Shown in pieces: positions 27,178 through 36,420 of a DNA stretch of 45,235 nucleotides. The first letter of the stretch is position 1, and each line of letters begins with the position of its first letter. Under the pieces are notes generated by a model that worked only from the letters and a program-made list of their open reading frames with translations, did no database searches and was not told the origin of the DNA. A program made the translations under genes and the position numbers. This stretch comes from Pseudomonadota bacterium (lineage in GTDB: Bacteria; Desulfobacterota; Desulfobulbia; Desulfobulbales; SURF-16), in assembly GCA_018897105.1 (NCBI GenBank), contig JAHILF010000035.1:1-45235 (forward strand), written 5' to 3'.

Positions 27178-29682
27178 TCAGTCTCCGCTCCTTTGTTGAT
27201 ATTTCCATTCGTATTCGATAATTCTCCGCCCGGCAGAGGCACGGGAATCACTTGCGTCCAGTGTGGCGTCCTGTCCCCTTACCACCACGACATCCCGGGC
27301 AAAGGCAACGGGTCTTGGCGTTCCTTCATGCGGCAGACCGGTGCCGATCCCTTCCAGCCGTGGATCAAGGGCACTGGGCCCCTGAATCAAATCTCGCCTG
27401 CCCACATGGCTTTGACCAATACGGACAGCCCTGGGGGAGACTTTTTCAGCAAGGTAGGAATCAACACCTACCAGGGCTGCCACACCAACCAGAAATGGAT
27501 GGGTGGTGGTTAAAACCCGGAACTCCACGTGGGCAGGCATTTCCTTTGCAGCAATTCTTTCAATCAGCCCTAAATCCTGGGGCTCAACCTCTTCATGAAC
27601 CAATATGGTAACCCGGTAGGCCAAACGGTCGAAAAAGGCATCCAGGACCGCTTGTTCCAAAGCATCTGTTGGCAGGTCGGCGCCGAAAAGGGCGAGAAAT
27701 TCTTTTTTCCTTTCATCTCCTAGAAACAGGGTGTCACCGACAAAGGAATTGCCGGATATGGCGGCTCCCGCGGTAAGAGGATCATTTTCGTCTGCCAAAT
27801 CGGCGCCAAGAATGGTGGCAAATGTCCGCCGCAGGCGAAAATCCTCAAGAATGACAATTTCGCCGCTGGAAACGGCGCCATTGGTGCCGATTTCCAATGC
27901 GAGTTTCAGACCCCGCAAGGTCCCGTGCCACCGATACAAATCCGCGGCATACTGAAGATATTGCCGACGCGTCGATTGCGGCAGGGTCTGATCAAATTCA
28001 TATCCGATCCAGCTGCCAAGCCAGTCCAACGATTCTTCGGGCACTGTTTGCGGATGGGTCAGTAAATAGGAATGGGCGACCCGATCTTCCAGATTGGTCA
28101 GCACTCCTTCCATGTTATGGACAAAACGCTCAAAAAAATCCGCCCGCGTCGCATCCCCAGCCTCATTGGCTTCGGGTGCGTAGGTTGTTTCCCAGTAGAG
28201 CCGGGGCAGATATTCCTGCACATAATTAAACCGCGAGCCGTACGCCCGCAGGGCAAAGATCTCCGGGGTGTTGTGGCCATTGCCGATCATTTCAATCCGG
28301 ACATGGAGAAAACGGCCCGGCAACGAACGGACCCGTCGGCCGGGGCGCTGGATGAGGACGCTGAACAGTCCAGCCCTGTCCGGTTCACGATCACAGGGTA
28401 CAAGTCCGGGATGGTGCGGCACTTCAGAAGAAATGCGTTCCCACACTCCGAGCGGCACATCGGAACGTACCTGGTTGGCAAACAGAGTGCCGAAACGATG
28501 TTCATACCACTCTTCCGGGGCGATGATATTTGCTGGACTGGCGGTCGCTGCCAGCCAGATCTTGATCCCGCAATTTTGAGGAATCACGGCCTCAAGGTAA
28601 AGCCGGTGCCACACCATCTGGGGGTTGCCGCTATCCAGCGGGGCGTGTGACTGGTCGTTTACGGCAAAACCGTGCTTGGTAAAAAAGGGAAATGACAACT
28701 GCCGTAAAGCCCGGCAGCCATCCACCGTCGGATAATACGGCGGGTAATGAATTCCGTGGAGAAAAGGGCCGCCGGTGAAATTCTGTTTCAATGGATACAG
28801 ATCACCCACCGGCCATAACGAAGTAGAAGTATCGCCCAGCGCATAGACGGGCGCTTCTCCTCCCACCATAGCCAGCAATACGGCAAGCCGCTGGCTGGAA
28901 ACCCAGCTGATGCTGTAAGGGTTATTAACCCCATTTAACCGGATGGGCGCCGTTAACTGGCCGCTATTGTCCAGGCAGCGGATCAGGGCGCTGTTTTCCG
29001 GTCCCCAACTCAAAACCGCCAATTTGCCCTCAAGACTGCAGGCAAGAGCAACCGGGGTTTCATCCTGAGGCCAGCCAATGTTTTCGAGTACCTCCAATCG
29101 TGGCGGGTTGGGATTTTCCTGACAGGGACGAAACACCCCGGAGTCGTAAGGGGTAAAGGGCCTTCTGGGATAAGGCAGCCCCTGGATTCTTCCCAGTTTA
29201 CCATGGACGCGATCCAGCACCCACATGCCGCCATCCGGAATGGCGGCCAAACGCCATGGGTTGAATTCAGGAGCTGACACAGTCGTGTCGTCCCAACGAT
29301 CCCGTCGGTCATGGAGAAGAACCTGGCCGTTGATCGCCATGTACAACACACCGTCATGGCCCATGGCCATATCGGTAGGCGGTCCCGTTTCAGCCCCCGG
29401 CGTCAAGATCACCATTTTACCTTTCATGGCGCCGGTAGCGATTAGGCTGTTGTCATCGCTGTCCCAATACGCACGATTACCGTATTGATCCAGGGTTTGC
29501 GGAATCAGCTCCAACCGGTCCCGGGCAATGGTTTGTGAATCAGCAAATGCGGTAAAACGGCGCTGGTGGGCAAGGCGCAGGGACCGTCTGTCCCCGTCAT
29601 ATTCCAGATCAGGCGGATCACCCAGCCGATGCCACTGATTTTCACTGGCGAGCATCCAGAATTTTTGCCTGTTGGCATCCAT
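27178..29682 (-). CDS. Tail protein I-like baseplate protein with beta-propeller-like N-terminus
   Basis: An 834-residue protein. The N-terminal ~450 residues contain repeated Gly/Trp/Asp-rich blades (MAMGHDGVLYMAING, AAIPDGGMWVLDRVHGKLG, LACSLEGKLAVLSW) suggesting a beta-propeller. Residues about 490-730 match phage tail protein I / P2 gpI and T4 gp7-like wedge components (LPRLYWETTYAPE, LDWLGSWIG, LYRWHGTLRGLKLALEI). The extreme C-terminus is a PKD-like half domain. The ATG at 29682 overlaps the preceding TAA (TAATG) and has GGAGG 8 bases upstream. It corresponds to the Pvc12 position. The propeller could mediate contacts at the baseplate edge. Confidence 0.8.
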   Translation of the reverse strand: MDANRQKFWMLASENQWHRLGDPPDLEYDGDRRSLRLAHQRRFTAFADSQTIARDRLELIPQTLDQYGNRAYWDSDDNSLIATGAMKGKMVILTPGAETGPPTDMAMGHDGVLYMAINGQVLLHDRRDRWDDTTVSAPEFNPWRLAAIPDGGMWVLDRVHGKLGRIQGLPYPRRPFTPYDSGVFRPCQENPNPPRLEVLENIGWPQDETPVALACSLEGKLAVLSWGPENSALIRCLDNSGQLTAPIRLNGVNNPYSISWVSSQRLAVLLAMVGGEAPVYALGDTSTSLWPVGDLYPLKQNFTGGPFLHGIHYPPYYPTVDGCRALRQLSFPFFTKHGFAVNDQSHAPLDSGNPQMVWHRLYLEAVIPQNCGIKIWLAATASPANIIAPEEWYEHRFGTLFANQVRSDVPLGVWERISSEVPHHPGLVPCDREPDRAGLFSVLIQRPGRRVRSLPGRFLHVRIEMIGNGHNTPEIFALRAYGSRFNYVQEYLPRLYWETTYAPEANEAGDATRADFFERFVHNMEGVLTNLEDRVAHSYLLTHPQTVPEESLDWLGSWIGYEFDQTLPQSTRRQYLQYAADLYRWHGTLRGLKLALEIGTNGAVSSGEIVILEDFRLRRTFATILGADLADENDPLTAGAAISGNSFVGDTLFLGDERKKEFLALFGADLPTDALEQAVLDAFFDRLAYRVTILVHEEVEPQDLGLIERIAAKEMPAHVEFRVLTTTHPFLVGVAALVGVDSYLAEKVSPRAVRIGQSHVGRRDLIQGPSALDPRLEGIGTGLPHEGTPRPVAFARDVVVVRGQDATLDASDSRASAGRRIIEYEWKYQQRSGD

Positions 29683-31946
29683 TAACAAACCTCCGGAACG
29701 ACAGGAACGGCCACCCCGCCACCCGTGCTATCTTCGCCCGCGGTGCCAGCGGTTCCTGTTCCACCGCCGGTGAAGGGATCCGGCAGACGGTGGATATCAT
29801 CAACAGGAGTTCCGTCAGTGGTCACCACCACGGACAACAACTCGGGTAATTGCCACTCCAGCAGCTTGATCTCAATGGGATCGCATTTGTTTTGCCGCTT
29901 TATCTTGCGCCAGGTGTTTTTTCCCTTACAAAACAGATTCACCCCTCCCACCGTATTGACCCCTGCAACACGGGCAATCACAACTTCCAGTTCACGGTCA
30001 CCGACTGTTTTACCGAGGGGCCATCCTTCGCCCTGGGGTCCTGCGGGCGGCAAACTCCACAAATAACTCTTGACGGCGTTGTTGACGTTATGGATTACTT
30101 GATCATAGCCAAAACCGTTCCGTATGGTTATGCCGATACTCACTCCAATGGGAATGTATTCAACCCCGATGACGTATAATTCCGTTGCCAATGGCCGCCT
30201 GGCATTCAAATACGAATACACCTTTTCAATGAAGGGTTGATCGGGTCGCGGGTTCGGAGCTTCCGGCAAAGCCTTATGGGGGAGAACCATGACTGAAACA
30301 ACGCCGGGAACATTTTTTCTCCGCTGTTGGGGCAAAAAACGCGGGAGTACTTCAATTCGGCCGGTTTTCACGCCAGGCGTCTCAGCGGCCAGCGCCTTAT
30401 AATCTGCTGCAGTGACCGAACGATTACGATGACTTAGCCAGCTGGGGATGCGCTTTTCGGCCTCCACCAGGGTTTCCGGATCAGCACCGCTGTCGGTTGC
30501 GACATTCTGGATGACTTTGAGTTTGCGGTTGATGGGTTTGCCGTCCAAATCACGGGCGGTTATTTCCTTGAGTGAGCCCGGGGCCAGATTCCCTTTGCTG
30601 CCGCCCCCGGCCCGCATACTGGCCACACGGATCCGTCGGGCCGGTTCGGGTATTTTTCCATACACACCATTACCGAAACTAACTGTCCCGGCCTCACTGT
30701 CGAGGCTGAAAACCGCATCATCACGCCCGTTCACCGCCAGGTCGTCAACCCTGTTCCAAGGCACATAGCCGCGATCAGTTTCTTCCACCTGTAACTCAAA
30801 GGTGTCTGGATCAACGGAACGGGCCGGCAATGGCAGAACCTGCTCAGCGCTGCCGTCGCTTTTGCCGATTATTCGATTGACAATTGTCTGTCTTTGATCA
30901 ATTTCCACCACATTGATCCCGGCCCAGCTGAGCGCCATTAAATTAATGACCCTTGTAGGACGCAGGCGCAACCAGGCGACGATACGGGAAATTTTGTCCG
31001 GATCATCGAGCCGTGGCGGCCGGTCGCCGACTCCGGCGTTGAAGTCACGCCGTACATCGCCCTCGAGGACGCCAAAATCATCGGGATCGCCGGGCAGGAG
31101 CAAACGCTCCACGCCCCCCTTGGTGAGATCATCGGTGGAGTCCGCTAGGCGGGTGAGGATGGAATAGACAGGCTTTTGCTGTTCATTCACCGCCGCCGTA
31201 CTGATCTCCCAGACATGGGGGATGCGGCCAGGTTTTGTTGTCTCATCGAATGATTCTGGCAATCGAATTGCCGGCACCAGGCCAATATTCAGCAGCTGCT
31301 GTTTACCGTTTGCCGTACCGGCCATGGTATCTTTAATTGCATTGATCTGATCGGCTTTTTCAGCCAAAAGAGCTATCCAAAGGCTGCGGTCGGTTGTGCC
31401 ATCGATGAGGTCCAGACCAGTCTTGTCGGCTTCTCCCTGACTGAATATAGGGGTGGTGACATAACCTGAAATTGTGCCGGTTATGTCATGGAAATCCTGC
31501 AGGCCAGCCAGGATATCCTGCATGTCAGTTTCTTCATCTTTCGTTAAGGGTCGCTTGTAATAACATTCAGCCGTCAGGGGGAAAACCGTCACCTCAGAGA
31601 GGGTCTCAAAATTGACAGGTCCGGAAATAGTAGCCAGCGGCGCCAGGGTAACTGCGGTGGTGGCTTCCGGGTCATCAATTTTTATCGTAACGAGACCGCG
31701 GGCGGCGCTGGCAGGACGCATTTTTTTTCCCAATAGATTGAGGAATGCAAGTCTTTGCCGTTCCGGAACAAGATTGGCACGATATAAGATTGTATCCCCC
31801 AACCAGGCAAACAATTCCAACAGAGTTCTGCCGGGATCATTTTCCTGAGGAAGCCATTCCGGTGTATGGGCCTGTACCCGGGCAAGCAGTTCATCAACAA
31901 GATCTTCGAAATTCCGATCATCTAGACGCGGTGGCGTGATTGGCAT
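29682..31946 (-). CDS. Baseplate wedge protein, gp6/gpJ-like (Pvc11-like)
   Basis: A 754-residue protein opening PPRLDDRNFEDLVDELLARV with LPQENDPGRTLLELFAWLGD, the standard start of 'putative baseplate assembly protein' in eCIS. The C-terminal half has the gpJ-type core (RRPLATELYVIGVEYIPIGV). It forms the baseplate wedge dimers around the hub. It is translated 3 bp after gp25 and overlaps the tail-protein-I start, so the three wedge parts are coupled. The last ~40 residues are a Gly/Thr-rich disordered tail. Confidence 0.9.
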   Translation of the reverse strand: MPITPPRLDDRNFEDLVDELLARVQAHTPEWLPQENDPGRTLLELFAWLGDTILYRANLVPERQRLAFLNLLGKKMRPASAARGLVTIKIDDPEATTAVTLAPLATISGPVNFETLSEVTVFPLTAECYYKRPLTKDEETDMQDILAGLQDFHDITGTISGYVTTPIFSQGEADKTGLDLIDGTTDRSLWIALLAEKADQINAIKDTMAGTANGKQQLLNIGLVPAIRLPESFDETTKPGRIPHVWEISTAAVNEQQKPVYSILTRLADSTDDLTKGGVERLLLPGDPDDFGVLEGDVRRDFNAGVGDRPPRLDDPDKISRIVAWLRLRPTRVINLMALSWAGINVVEIDQRQTIVNRIIGKSDGSAEQVLPLPARSVDPDTFELQVEETDRGYVPWNRVDDLAVNGRDDAVFSLDSEAGTVSFGNGVYGKIPEPARRIRVASMRAGGGSKGNLAPGSLKEITARDLDGKPINRKLKVIQNVATDSGADPETLVEAEKRIPSWLSHRNRSVTAADYKALAAETPGVKTGRIEVLPRFLPQQRRKNVPGVVSVMVLPHKALPEAPNPRPDQPFIEKVYSYLNARRPLATELYVIGVEYIPIGVSIGITIRNGFGYDQVIHNVNNAVKSYLWSLPPAGPQGEGWPLGKTVGDRELEVVIARVAGVNTVGGVNLFCKGKNTWRKIKRQNKCDPIEIKLLEWQLPELLSVVVTTDGTPVDDIHRLPDPFTGGGTGTAGTAGEDSTGGGVAVPVVPEVC

Positions 31947-31949
31947 GGT

Positions 31950-32348
31950 TTACGCCTCAAATTCCATTGTGATTCCAATTTGCTGTGGCTGATTAGTCCG
32001 CCAAAGCCGATAAGCAATTTCAATTCGGACGGTTGTCGGTTGATCTTCGTTCTCCCAGACATCCACCCGGTCTAAAATAATTCGCTTTTCCCAGCGCTCT
32101 AATGATTCGGTTATCAGGTCGGCAATCTCCCGGCGGGTTGACAGGGTGTTTTGTTCATGGAGCAGATTCTCCAGCCCAGCGCCGAAATTCGGCCGCATCA
32201 GTCTCTCTCTCGGTCGCGTCCGCAGAATGATCTGGATTGATTGGCGAACGCTTTCTTCCAGAGTTGGAAACCGTAAAAAGCCGTTTTTGTCGGGTAATGG
32301 AAAAAGCGGCCAGTTGATAAGTCGGGTTGGTGCAGCGTTTCTTGCCAT
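31950..32348 (-). CDS. gp25/GPW-like baseplate wedge protein (Pvc9-like)
   Basis: 132 residues, the usual size. The family core is clear: FPTLEESVRQSIQIILRTRP, then RERLMRPNFGAGLENLLHEQ, and ITESLERWEKRIILDRVDV. gp25 anchors the first sheath ring to the baseplate and carries the EPR-like motif (here RPNFGAGLENL) that copies the sheath handshake. GGGGAAAATT precedes the ATG. It lies 9 bp after the 691-residue gene. Confidence 0.95.
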   Translation of the reverse strand: MARNAAPTRLINWPLFPLPDKNGFLRFPTLEESVRQSIQIILRTRPRERLMRPNFGAGLENLLHEQNTLSTRREIADLITESLERWEKRIILDRVDVWENEDQPTTVRIEIAYRLWRTNQPQQIGITMEFEA

Positions 32349-32357
32349 AATTTTCCC

Positions 32358-34433
32358 CTATTTTTTCCCCTTCAAACCTGGAATCGGCAGACAGATGAAC
32401 AAGTACGGTATCCACCTGAAAAAGATATCGAACAGGGAGACGATAATTATCAACAGGATGAGGGCGCACAAGGTGACAATGGGTATCGACAGCGAACAGA
32501 TCATGCCGAAGTTGCCGTCTCCGCCTGAGCATGGTCCGGTTTTGCCGGGGTCGGGCAGATCCTTATGAAACGGCCAGGGCAACACAGACAAGACCAGATC
32601 ACCCAAGGTTATCTTTCTGATCCGTTTAATCTTGCCGCACAACATATCGGACATAATAAAACCGGCGTTCTTTTTGAATTTGCGCAACCCGGCCGGGGAA
32701 ATATCCAGTGGCATGGGGATGCGTACCGGTCTTGCCGGTGCATCGGGATCAAAGAACGGCGCCAGTTGAAATCGTCGGGTGGCGGCACTTGTCAGTGCCG
32801 GAAAGAGCGGGCCGCAATTGGGACGTTCATAGACACACCGTACCACGAACCACGCTTCGCCAGGGTTGGCTATCGGTTGCGTGCTGACCAGTTCATCAAT
32901 TTCGGCCTGTGCTTCCTCTGGCAGAATCTTTTCAATTTCCGCGGCCAATTCATTGACTTTTTCCTGCAAAAGCTCAATCCCGGTCAGGTTGGCCATGGCA
33001 TCGGTTTCCAAGGGAGGAATGGGTCCGTCCAGAATCGGGTCTGCCAGTGGAAACAAAAAAGTGGGCCATCCCGGATCAATATCATTGATTTTTATTGGCT
33101 CATTGTTCTGATCAAAACGTTCATAAAACGTATCAACGGTTTCCAGATCTCTCTGTACTTGCTTATCATATGCGGCAAGGGCTTCAGAAAGAGATCTCTT
33201 GACATGGGCCTCGGTGTAGTACCCGGTTGGATCAGGAATATCCGCCTCCAGCCTGGTGAGTTCCTCCGCCAGGTCATCGGAGAGGCTTGTTTGTTCCAGA
33301 TACGTGACAAATTTCTGCTCCTCGTTATCGAGGGAGCTTTTCTGTGTTTGTCCGGCAATGACGGACCAGATCCGGGGCAGATAACGTTGGAGGTAGAGAA
33401 CAAAGTCCAACAGGATATACCAGCTGACGGTTTGGATCTGCTCACGTCTGTTATTGATGAGTTTCTGATTATCATCAGCTGCGTCACCGTCATCATTTAA
33501 ACTGTTTTGGGTATTCAGAGCCTGTTCCAGAAGGATCTGCCAGGGGGTACTGATGTCCTGTTTAAAGATGCTCATGGCCAGTGGCGTAGCAGCTTCTTCG
33601 CTTTGTCCAGTGGTCGCAATGTCCTGGTTTTGTGCAGTTTCGCCCACCGGCGCCGCCAGCCAGGCTTCCCGTTTGCCCACAGGAATCAAACCGGCATGGA
33701 GTTGACGGTGCTTTCCACATTGCCCGTTATAATTGAGAGGGAAAAGCGGCAACTGTTCTTCACCGCATATCAGCTTCCTTGCAGCAGTGCTGCCATCGGT
33801 TACGACTTTTTTCCATACATAGCCGTTACCGGTTGACACGTAAGCATATTCATCCCACTTGGTGAAATCCTTCAGCTCTTTTGTCGACGGAGGAATGAGC
33901 CGGCGCATGACAAAGGTAACCCGTTCATTTCTGCTTAAATTCAGCGTACGTTCAGGGTAATTGCCCACATCGTCAAGCAGCGAGGCGGTGACCAGGTAGT
34001 ACCGTTGATGGGCGGCCTGATAGAGCTTCAACGCTGACTTAGGATCATTACCTTCCGGGGACTGGGTGAAGTGCTTTCTGTCCCGGGGTGGCTTCCGTTT
34101 TTTTGAAGCGGTATTTTTTTGTGACAGCTCTTTGGTTTTATGGAGTAAATAAGAAAGGGGCTTCAGCGTTTTTGGCTTCGGCACGGACTGCGGTGCTTTC
34201 ATGGGCTCGCGCCAGGTTTCCGGTTGCGCAATCCAGTCTGACAACCGCCATGGGCTTTCGGCCAGCACGCTCAGGAGTTCTTCCATGAAGGAATCATGGG
34301 CAAAACGCAGTATAACTGGTTGCTTTTCCAGTTCTTTTCCACGGACTTGAATACCGAGACTGGTATTTTCCGCCCACAATGGCATGGGTGCCGTCCAGGT
34401 AATATTGTGTTTTAAGACCGCTGCTTCTACCAT
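32358..34433 (-). CDS. Uncharacterised eCIS protein with C-terminal membrane segment (691 aa)
   Basis: No known enzyme or phage domain recognised. The N-terminal 60 residues are folded, followed by a basic disordered patch (TASKKRKPPRDRKHF, about 110-125), then a mixed region with two Cys (CGEEQLP, GQCGKH) and a helical section (about 330-500). The C-terminus is striking: after a Cys/Gly loop (GPCSGGDGNFGMICS) comes a strongly hydrophobic stretch (SIPIVTLCALILLIIIVSLF, about 648-667) and then FFRWIPYLFICLPIPGLKGKK. A membrane anchor would be unusual for a free extracellular particle and fits a membrane-tethered system. The start overlaps the spike gene by 7 bp and gp25 follows 9 bp on, so it belongs to the baseplate set. 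Confidence 0.6.
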   Translation of the reverse strand: MVEAAVLKHNITWTAPMPLWAENTSLGIQVRGKELEKQPVILRFAHDSFMEELLSVLAESPWRLSDWIAQPETWREPMKAPQSVPKPKTLKPLSYLLHKTKELSQKNTASKKRKPPRDRKHFTQSPEGNDPKSALKLYQAAHQRYYLVTASLLDDVGNYPERTLNLSRNERVTFVMRRLIPPSTKELKDFTKWDEYAYVSTGNGYVWKKVVTDGSTAARKLICGEEQLPLFPLNYNGQCGKHRQLHAGLIPVGKREAWLAAPVGETAQNQDIATTGQSEEAATPLAMSIFKQDISTPWQILLEQALNTQNSLNDDGDAADDNQKLINNRREQIQTVSWYILLDFVLYLQRYLPRIWSVIAGQTQKSSLDNEEQKFVTYLEQTSLSDDLAEELTRLEADIPDPTGYYTEAHVKRSLSEALAAYDKQVQRDLETVDTFYERFDQNNEPIKINDIDPGWPTFLFPLADPILDGPIPPLETDAMANLTGIELLQEKVNELAAEIEKILPEEAQAEIDELVSTQPIANPGEAWFVVRCVYERPNCGPLFPALTSAATRRFQLAPFFDPDAPARPVRIPMPLDISPAGLRKFKKNAGFIMSDMLCGKIKRIRKITLGDLVLSVLPWPFHKDLPDPGKTGPCSGGDGNFGMICSLSIPIVTLCALILLIIIVSLFDIFFRWIPYLFICLPIPGLKGKK

Positions 34434-35125
34434 ATGTTTCCAGCCCCCGGGGTATATGACGCACTGATGATACTGTTGCAGATCACCGTATCAGCCTGGA
34501 CAACGCCGCTGAATTTGGAAATGGCGGCATCCACGGTTACCATGGCCGCCGAAATACTGACCTGGGTCGCCTGTACCTTGACCTTGAGCGGCGTATTGAC
34601 CGTAACACCTTGGGTGTCGATGGTGACGGTTGTGCCGGCGGCTTGAAACTCGATCTTGCCCCCCGCCGCATCGGTGAGCTCACCACTGGTGCCGGCTGGG
34701 GTTGTGAACTTGATGGTCTCATTATTGGGAGTTTCCTCGATAATGGCAATTCGCGTCCCTGCCTTGCCGACTATGGTCCACCGATCGACACGGTCGCCAC
34801 TGCCCCCCAACTGTTCGGGAGGTGAGGCACTGCCGTTCCATAAGCCACCGATGACAATCGGCATCCGTGGATCACCATTGACAAAAGAGACCAGCACTTC
34901 ATCCCCCACATCGGGAATCATAAAAGCCCCCCGATTATTGCCGGCAAACGGCGCGGCAACTCGAGCCCAGATCGGTGCATCCTGTTCTCCAACCCCATCA
35001 AAACTGAGCATGCGGATCTGCACCCGAGATAAGCTTTCCGGGTCATTGACCGCTACGATTTCAGCCAGGTAACATGCCCCGGACAGCAAGGTGTTGAGCT
35101 TCCCGAGTAATTCCATATCGCTCAT
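34427..35125 (-). CDS. Baseplate spike protein, gpV/VgrG OB-fold type
   Basis: A 232-residue protein. The N-terminal OB-fold has YLAEIVAVNDPESLSRVQIR and WARVAAPFAG, then DVGDEVLVSFVNGDPRMPIV, the hallmark of gpV/gp5/VgrG spikes. The C-terminal part is the repeating beta-helix needle (GGKIEFQAAGTTVTIDTQG). The ATG at 35125 overlaps the hub gene's TAA by one base; a longer frame from 35149 would overlap more. In Photorhabdus PVC the hub and spike are one VgrG-like protein (Pvc8); here they are two adjacent genes. Confidence 0.92.
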   Translation of the reverse strand: MSDMELLGKLNTLLSGACYLAEIVAVNDPESLSRVQIRMLSFDGVGEQDAPIWARVAAPFAGNNRGAFMIPDVGDEVLVSFVNGDPRMPIVIGGLWNGSASPPEQLGGSGDRVDRWTIVGKAGTRIAIIEETPNNETIKFTTPAGTSGELTDAAGGKIEFQAAGTTVTIDTQGVTVNTPLKVKVQATQVSISAAMVTVDAAISKFSGVVQADTVICNSIISASYTPGAGNIW

Positions 35126-36210
35126 TACACATCTCCCAGCATATAACACTCGGCACGAAAATCAGTTTCATAGCCGCGATGGACATCGAAACGATGATGG
35201 GTGGCAACCACGTAATACGTGTTTTCGAACCGGTGACTGACCCCCCTCAAATCAACATGGGTGCCCACCCGCAATCCTGGATTTCCTTCGGCGGTGCCTT
35301 CCGCACAAACAAACCGGCGGGCGCGATGATCGAACACCGCATCGGCAAGCGCCTGGGCTTCGGCGTTGGTTTTCACCGCAATATGACCGACATGTTCGGT
35401 GCGGTCGCCCATGCATTGGGCAAGGATCTGGGCGCCGCTTCGGCCGTTTCCAGGGCCCAGGTTTGCTCCCCGGCTTGTCCCGTTGACCCGTTGCCCATTG
35501 AGAGCGTTCCAACCGGCAGTGGTCACTTCCGTAACCTGATCGGCGAGGTCGGCAATGAATTTCACCGACCGGAGCTGGCTCTGCAATTCTAATTCCAAGG
35601 TGCCCCGCTGCACATCGGCGCGGGGCGATACCTGCAATTCATTGCCAACAATTTGCACGTCACCGTCATAACGTTTCAAAATGCGGCGCAAAAAGGCCAG
35701 ATCGCTTTCATTAAACTGCACCCAATGACCAATGGAATCATCGAAACCCGTAATCACCGGCGAGATATTGAGCCGGCCCGCAATGGTTCTGCTGAGTTCG
35801 GCAATGGAAGTATCGTTATAGATTGCGGTTCTCCTGGTCATCCGTGATAATTGCAGACTGTCTTCGGCAAGCACCAGCAATTCCGGCGGATTCCGTTCCG
35901 GAAATTCAGCTTCCAAACCGGTGATCGTCCCCCTGAATATTTCCTGGGGTTCATTTTCATCGCCCGTGTAAACGGTAATGCCAGCCCCCAGGCTGAATTC
36001 ATTCTCGTTTTCAAAGGCAAAATCAGCATCACCCTGCGGATCACTGGCAACATTGCTTAAACGCAGTTCCAGGGCAGACATGCCGCCTTCCTGCTCCTTC
36101 ATCTCCATGGCAATGATCAGTTCACTGACTTTTACAAATTCCCGGCCATCAATACGGACCGTTGCCCGTGGGCTGTAAACCGCTGCTTGACTTACCGGCC
36201 TTTCAGCCAT
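35125..36210 (-). CDS. Baseplate hub protein, phage late control gpD-like
   Basis: A 361-residue protein. Features include YSPRATVRIDGREFVKVSEL at the start, then FRGTITGLEAEFPERNPPEL and LVLAEDSLQLSRMTRRTAIY, and a VQFNESDLAFLRRILKRYDG element, all typical of gpD / T4 gp27-like hub. The hub forms the trimeric adaptor between the six-fold tube and the three-fold spike. GGGGTG precedes the ATG. It is separated from the 55-residue gene by 40 bp and coupled to the spike gene. Confidence 0.92.
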   Translation of the reverse strand: MAERPVSQAAVYSPRATVRIDGREFVKVSELIIAMEMKEQEGGMSALELRLSNVASDPQGDADFAFENENEFSLGAGITVYTGDENEPQEIFRGTITGLEAEFPERNPPELLVLAEDSLQLSRMTRRTAIYNDTSIAELSRTIAGRLNISPVITGFDDSIGHWVQFNESDLAFLRRILKRYDGDVQIVGNELQVSPRADVQRGTLELELQSQLRSVKFIADLADQVTEVTTAGWNALNGQRVNGTSRGANLGPGNGRSGAQILAQCMGDRTEHVGHIAVKTNAEAQALADAVFDHRARRFVCAEGTAEGNPGLRVGTHVDLRGVSHRFENTYYVVATHHRFDVHRGYETDFRAECYMLGDV

Positions 36211-36250
36211 GATGACACCCCGTTGCTCGGTGTTCCTTAATTAATAGCAA

Positions 36251-36418
36251 TCAATCCGCCCATAATCGTTTTACCCGCCGCTGGTGTTCCATATACAATT
36301 GATAAAATTTTTCCGGCTGGTTCGATGTTCCCCCAGGTTCTTCCGCTTCCTCCGGCTCCGGTGCTTCATTTGCCGGTGGTGCCACTGTGGCTTCGACTTC
36401 ATCAAACACAACACCCAT
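36251..36418 (-). CDS. Small eCIS protein in the Pvc6 position (55 aa)
   Basis: The ATG at 36418, with GGAGAG 6 bases upstream and 2 bp after the preceding stop, encodes MGVVFDEVEATVAPPANEAP, an acidic Pro/Glu-rich linker, and a basic helical end (FYQLYMEHQRRVKRLWAD). In PVC/Afp loci a protein of about 60 residues (Pvc6/Afp6) lies between the tube block and the hub in the same way. The disordered N-terminus plus short aromatic/basic helix suggests a linker or assembly peptide. Position and ribosome site make it a real gene; its role is unknown. Confidence 0.7.
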   Translation of the reverse strand: MGVVFDEVEATVAPPANEAPEPEEAEEPGGTSNQPEKFYQLYMEHQRRVKRLWAD

Positions 36419-36420
36419 GA

